Source: Halalkalicoccus paucihalophilus
GTDB lineage: Archaea; Halobacteriota; Halobacteria; Halobacteriales; Halalkalicoccaceae
NCBI RefSeq assembly: GCF_001593955.1
Contig: NZ_LTAZ01000003.1
Location: 124,001-188,000, forward strand
Reading direction: 5' to 3'
DNA length: 64,000 nt
In this document: positions 63,698 to 64,000 of the stretch, piece by piece
Layout: every line of letters begins with the position of its first letter
Position numbering within the stretch: position 1 is the stretch's first letter
The notes under the pieces: model-generated
The model's input: the letters and a program-made list of their open reading frames with translations, nothing else
Databases searched by the model: none
Told to the model about the DNA's origin: nothing
Program-made: the position numbers and the translations under genes

Positions 63698-64000
63698 TCA
63701 GTAGAGCAACTCGCCGTCGATGAACTTCCGGGTGCGCTCGTCGTGTGGCTCCTCGAAGACCCGCCTCGTGGGGCCGACCTCGATGACCTCCTCACCGAGC
63801 AACACGCCCACGCGATCCGCGACCCGCTCGGCCTGGTGCATGTCGTGAGTGGCGATCACGACGCCGATCCCCCGCTCGCTCGCCTTCGCGATCGCCGACT
63901 CCAGTACCGCCGTATTGCGCGGGTCGAGGTCCGACGAGGGTTCGTCGAGCAACAGCACGCTCGGCTCGTAGGCGAGCGCGCGCGCGAACGCGACCCGCTG
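63698..64000 (-). CDS. ABC transporter ATP-binding protein, truncated by window edge
   Basis: C-terminal 100 residues of an ABC ATPase; the gene starts beyond base 64000. Visible are the end of the signature region ([14 protein letters not shown]), Walker B with the catalytic Glu and D-loop ([12 protein letters not shown]), and the H-loop His in [16 protein letters not shown]. The short tail ends [14 protein letters not shown] without a TOBE domain. With the neighbouring ModE/TOBE regulator, a tungstate or molybdate importer (WtpC/TupC-like) is the best guess; phosphate or other anions remain possible. Confidence 0.8.
   Translation of the reverse strand, partial: QRVAFARALAYEPSVLLLDEPSSDLDPRNTAVLESAIAKASERGIGVVIATHDMHQAERVADRVGVLLGEEVIEVGPTRRVFEEPHDERTRKFIDGELLY

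Noticed and set aside
1-64000. CRISPR array, insertion sequence, prophage or toxin-antitoxin/defence cluster
   Set aside because: No regularly spaced repeats, transposase, integrase, terminal inverted repeats or known defence proteins were seen on either strand.

Overview
The window is chromosomal DNA from a haloarchaeon (class Halobacteria). The evidence is strongly acidic proteins, G/C-rich third codon positions, leaderless-type promoters with TATA-like elements about 25-30 bp before start codons, an Orc1/Cdc6-type origin, both PolD subunits, Hef, Hel308, a KEOPS subunit and many short haloarchaeal-only families. The genus cannot be fixed from the sequence alone.

Layout. 1-9.5 kb: end of uvrC, a winged-helix regulator, class I ribonucleotide reductase nrdA-nrdB, a CobT-like phosphoribosyltransferase, and uvrB. 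9.6-16 kb: a 53-residue zinc-finger protein, membrane proteins (TauE/SafE, a polytopic protein, a split MgtE pair), a methyltransferase, a KaiC-like protein without a Walker A motif, and a 30-residue membrane peptide coupled to an unknown gene. 16.2-20 kb: a replication origin, with oapC-oapB-oapA on one side, orc1/cdc6 on the other, and an AT-rich core flanked by inverted origin recognition boxes (ORBs). 20-25 kb: signal peptidase, PolD small subunit, aspartate kinase, a phosphoesterase, PurO and tRNA-Gln. 25.3-31.9 kb: a small wHTH protein, a cold-shock protein, an SDR, a frameshifted P450 and membrane proteins, then an old-yellow-enzyme relative and an acidic haloarchaeal protein. 31.9-49.8 kb: Cgi121-Hel308, ferredoxin, cupin, malate dehydrogenase, an acyl-CoA synthetase, Hef, a dolichol-kinase-like protein, GlyRS, a CBS protein, a PPC-domain protein and the PolD large subunit. 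49.8-64 kb: a second P450, panE, a NifU-like protein, two paralogous HTH-10 regulators, a RecJ-like DHH protein, an S66 peptidase, tetrapyrrole genes (hemD-sumT-hemC and hemL) and the start of a molybdate/tungstate-type transport locus.

How the genes fit together. Replication and repair genes are concentrated around the origin: uvrBC, nrdAB, orc1, oapABC, both PolD subunits, hel308, hef and recJ-like. DP2 and Hel308 both end in PCNA-binding-like motifs. A second theme is early tetrapyrrole synthesis, from glutamate-1-semialdehyde to uroporphyrinogen III and precorrin-2.

No transposon, prophage, CRISPR array or recognisable defence island was seen. The most notable points are the origin with satellite ORB-like sites and a 26-bp perfect palindrome, an NrdB with Phe at the radical-tyrosine site, an intein-free DP2 whose intein-site region has atypical codons, several very short genes, and a single-base frameshift in a P450.
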